Shown: positions 63,423-64,000 of the stretch, in pieces | How the letters are laid out: each line of letters starts with the position of its first letter | Numbering within the stretch: position 1 is the stretch's first letter | Assembly: GCF_018613795.1 (NCBI RefSeq) | Contig: NZ_JAGGPN010000061.1 | Span: 1-64,000, forward strand | From: Arthrobacter sp. ISL-65 | GTDB taxonomy: Bacteria > Actinomycetota > Actinomycetes > Actinomycetales > Micrococcaceae | Direction of reading: 5' to 3' | DNA: 64,000 nt | Position numbers and translations under genes: made by a program | The notes under the pieces: model-generated | What the model saw: the letters and a program-made list of their open reading frames with translations, nothing else | Database searches by the model: none | What the model was told of the DNA's origin: nothing

Positions 63423-64000
63423 TTACGGCAGCTGGAGCCCCAGCGCGGCGAGCCTTTCCTCGAGAATCTGGGCCACGCCGTCGTCGTCAAAGTGCGGTGC
63501 CTGCTGCCCCGCGGCCCGGATCGCTTCCGGGTGCCCGCTGGCCATGGCATAGCCGTGGCCGGCCCAGCGGAGCATCTCAATGTCGTTGGGCATGTCGCCG
63601 AACGCCACGACGTCCGCGGCATCAATGCCCAGCGAGGCGGCGTAGTCGGCCAGGGTGACGGCCTTGTTGATCCCCGGCACGGCGAGTTCCAGCATGGCGA
63701 CGGTGGGCGCCGAATGCGTCACCGAGGCGAGGTTCCCGACGGCGGGGCCCACTTCCGCGAGGAAATCGTCGGCCGTGCCTTCACGGACAATGGCCAGGAA
63801 CTTGACGACGGCGTCTTCCGCAGTGAGCGTCGAGGCCAGCGGGGCAGGGGTGAATTCGGAAAGCAGCTCGCTCGAGCCGTTTTCAATGAAGCCGGGCTCG
63901 AGGTGGAAGCCGGTGAGGGTCTCGGCGGCGAAGAGCGCGGTGGGCCGCAGGTTCTTGATGATTTGGCGGATTTCGAAGATGTCATCGATGGCCATGGTCT
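63423..64000 (-). CDS. Cof-type HAD phosphatase, cut by the window edge
   Basis: Only the C-terminal part of about 190 residues is present: the cap domain (GFHLEPGFIENG) and the late HAD motif VVAFGDMPNDIEMLRWAGHGYAMASG. The N-terminal motif I lies to the right of the window; the frame is open to the edge. It resembles the HAD protein at 43079-43924 in layout, but the two are not close copies. Confidence 0.88.
   Translation of the reverse strand, partial: TMAIDDIFEIRQIIKNLRPTALFAAETLTGFHLEPGFIENGSSELLSEFTPAPLASTLTAEDAVVKFLAIVREGTADDFLAEVGPAVGNLASVTHSAPTVAMLELAVPGINKAVTLADYAASLGIDAADVVAFGDMPNDIEMLRWAGHGYAMASGHPEAIRAAGQQAPHFDDDGVAQILEERLAALGLQLP

Overview
The window is high-GC DNA with dense, mostly uninterrupted genes. 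The gene content points to a high-GC Gram-positive actinobacterium of the Micrococcales, most likely an Arthrobacter or Pseudarthrobacter relative. This rests on Lsr2, DisA, a DUF3180 protein, a DUF2342 metalloprotease, a DUF6328 membrane protein and the tilS-hpt-ftsH-folEPBK-panC-lysS-lsr2-clpC neighbourhood typical of that group. No rRNA, tRNA, CRISPR array, insertion sequence, phage gene or replication origin was seen.

Layout. 0-10 kb: a FUSC-type membrane protein, radA, an inverted duplication of a YcnI-like copper-protein locus (one arm carries a damaged membrane gene), a ketosynthase, prfC and disA. 10-16 kb: secreted or anchored proteins of unknown function, mutY, and a dhaK-dhaL-dhaM operon for dihydroxyacetone phosphorylation. 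16-21 kb: an ArgA-like acetyltransferase, an S9 peptidase and clpC. 21-39 kb: a long leftward series, tilS, hpt, ftsH, folE, folP, folB, folK, a DUF3180 gene, two PH-domain genes, a DUF2520 gene, panC, then lysS, a small membrane protein and lsr2. It is interrupted between panC and lysS by an MFS exporter and two paralogous alpha/beta hydrolases. 39-48 kb: a DUF2342 metalloprotease, a PBP4-type carboxypeptidase, ppa, an orphan HTH protein, a HAD phosphatase, serS, a lipid kinase, pheA and a rhodanese. 48-56 kb: an amidase, two repeat-bearing membrane proteins (DUF4190, NERD), pgm, and a divergent RutE-like reductase and uracil permease pair. 56-64 kb: a group that looks like a stress or accessory cassette, with acidic disordered proteins, an SDR, a DUF6328 protein, glycerate kinase, a PoxB-like ThDP enzyme, a phosphodiesterase and a HAD gene cut by the window edge.

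How the genes fit together. The ftsH-fol-pan-lysS series combines folate and pantothenate synthesis with protein quality control and tRNA charging, and many of its genes overlap by a few bases, so translational coupling is likely. DhaKLM needs phosphoryl transfer from general PTS enzyme I, which is not in the window. The YcnI duplication suggests extracytoplasmic copper handling.

The most unusual features are non-coding or decayed: two 96-bp palindromic units with 19-bp ends at fixed spacing between ftsH and hpt, a paralog with two opposite frameshifts, several short tandem repeats beside housekeeping genes, and a mutY frame with no ordinary start codon. I did not find a clear new multi-gene defence or biosynthetic system.
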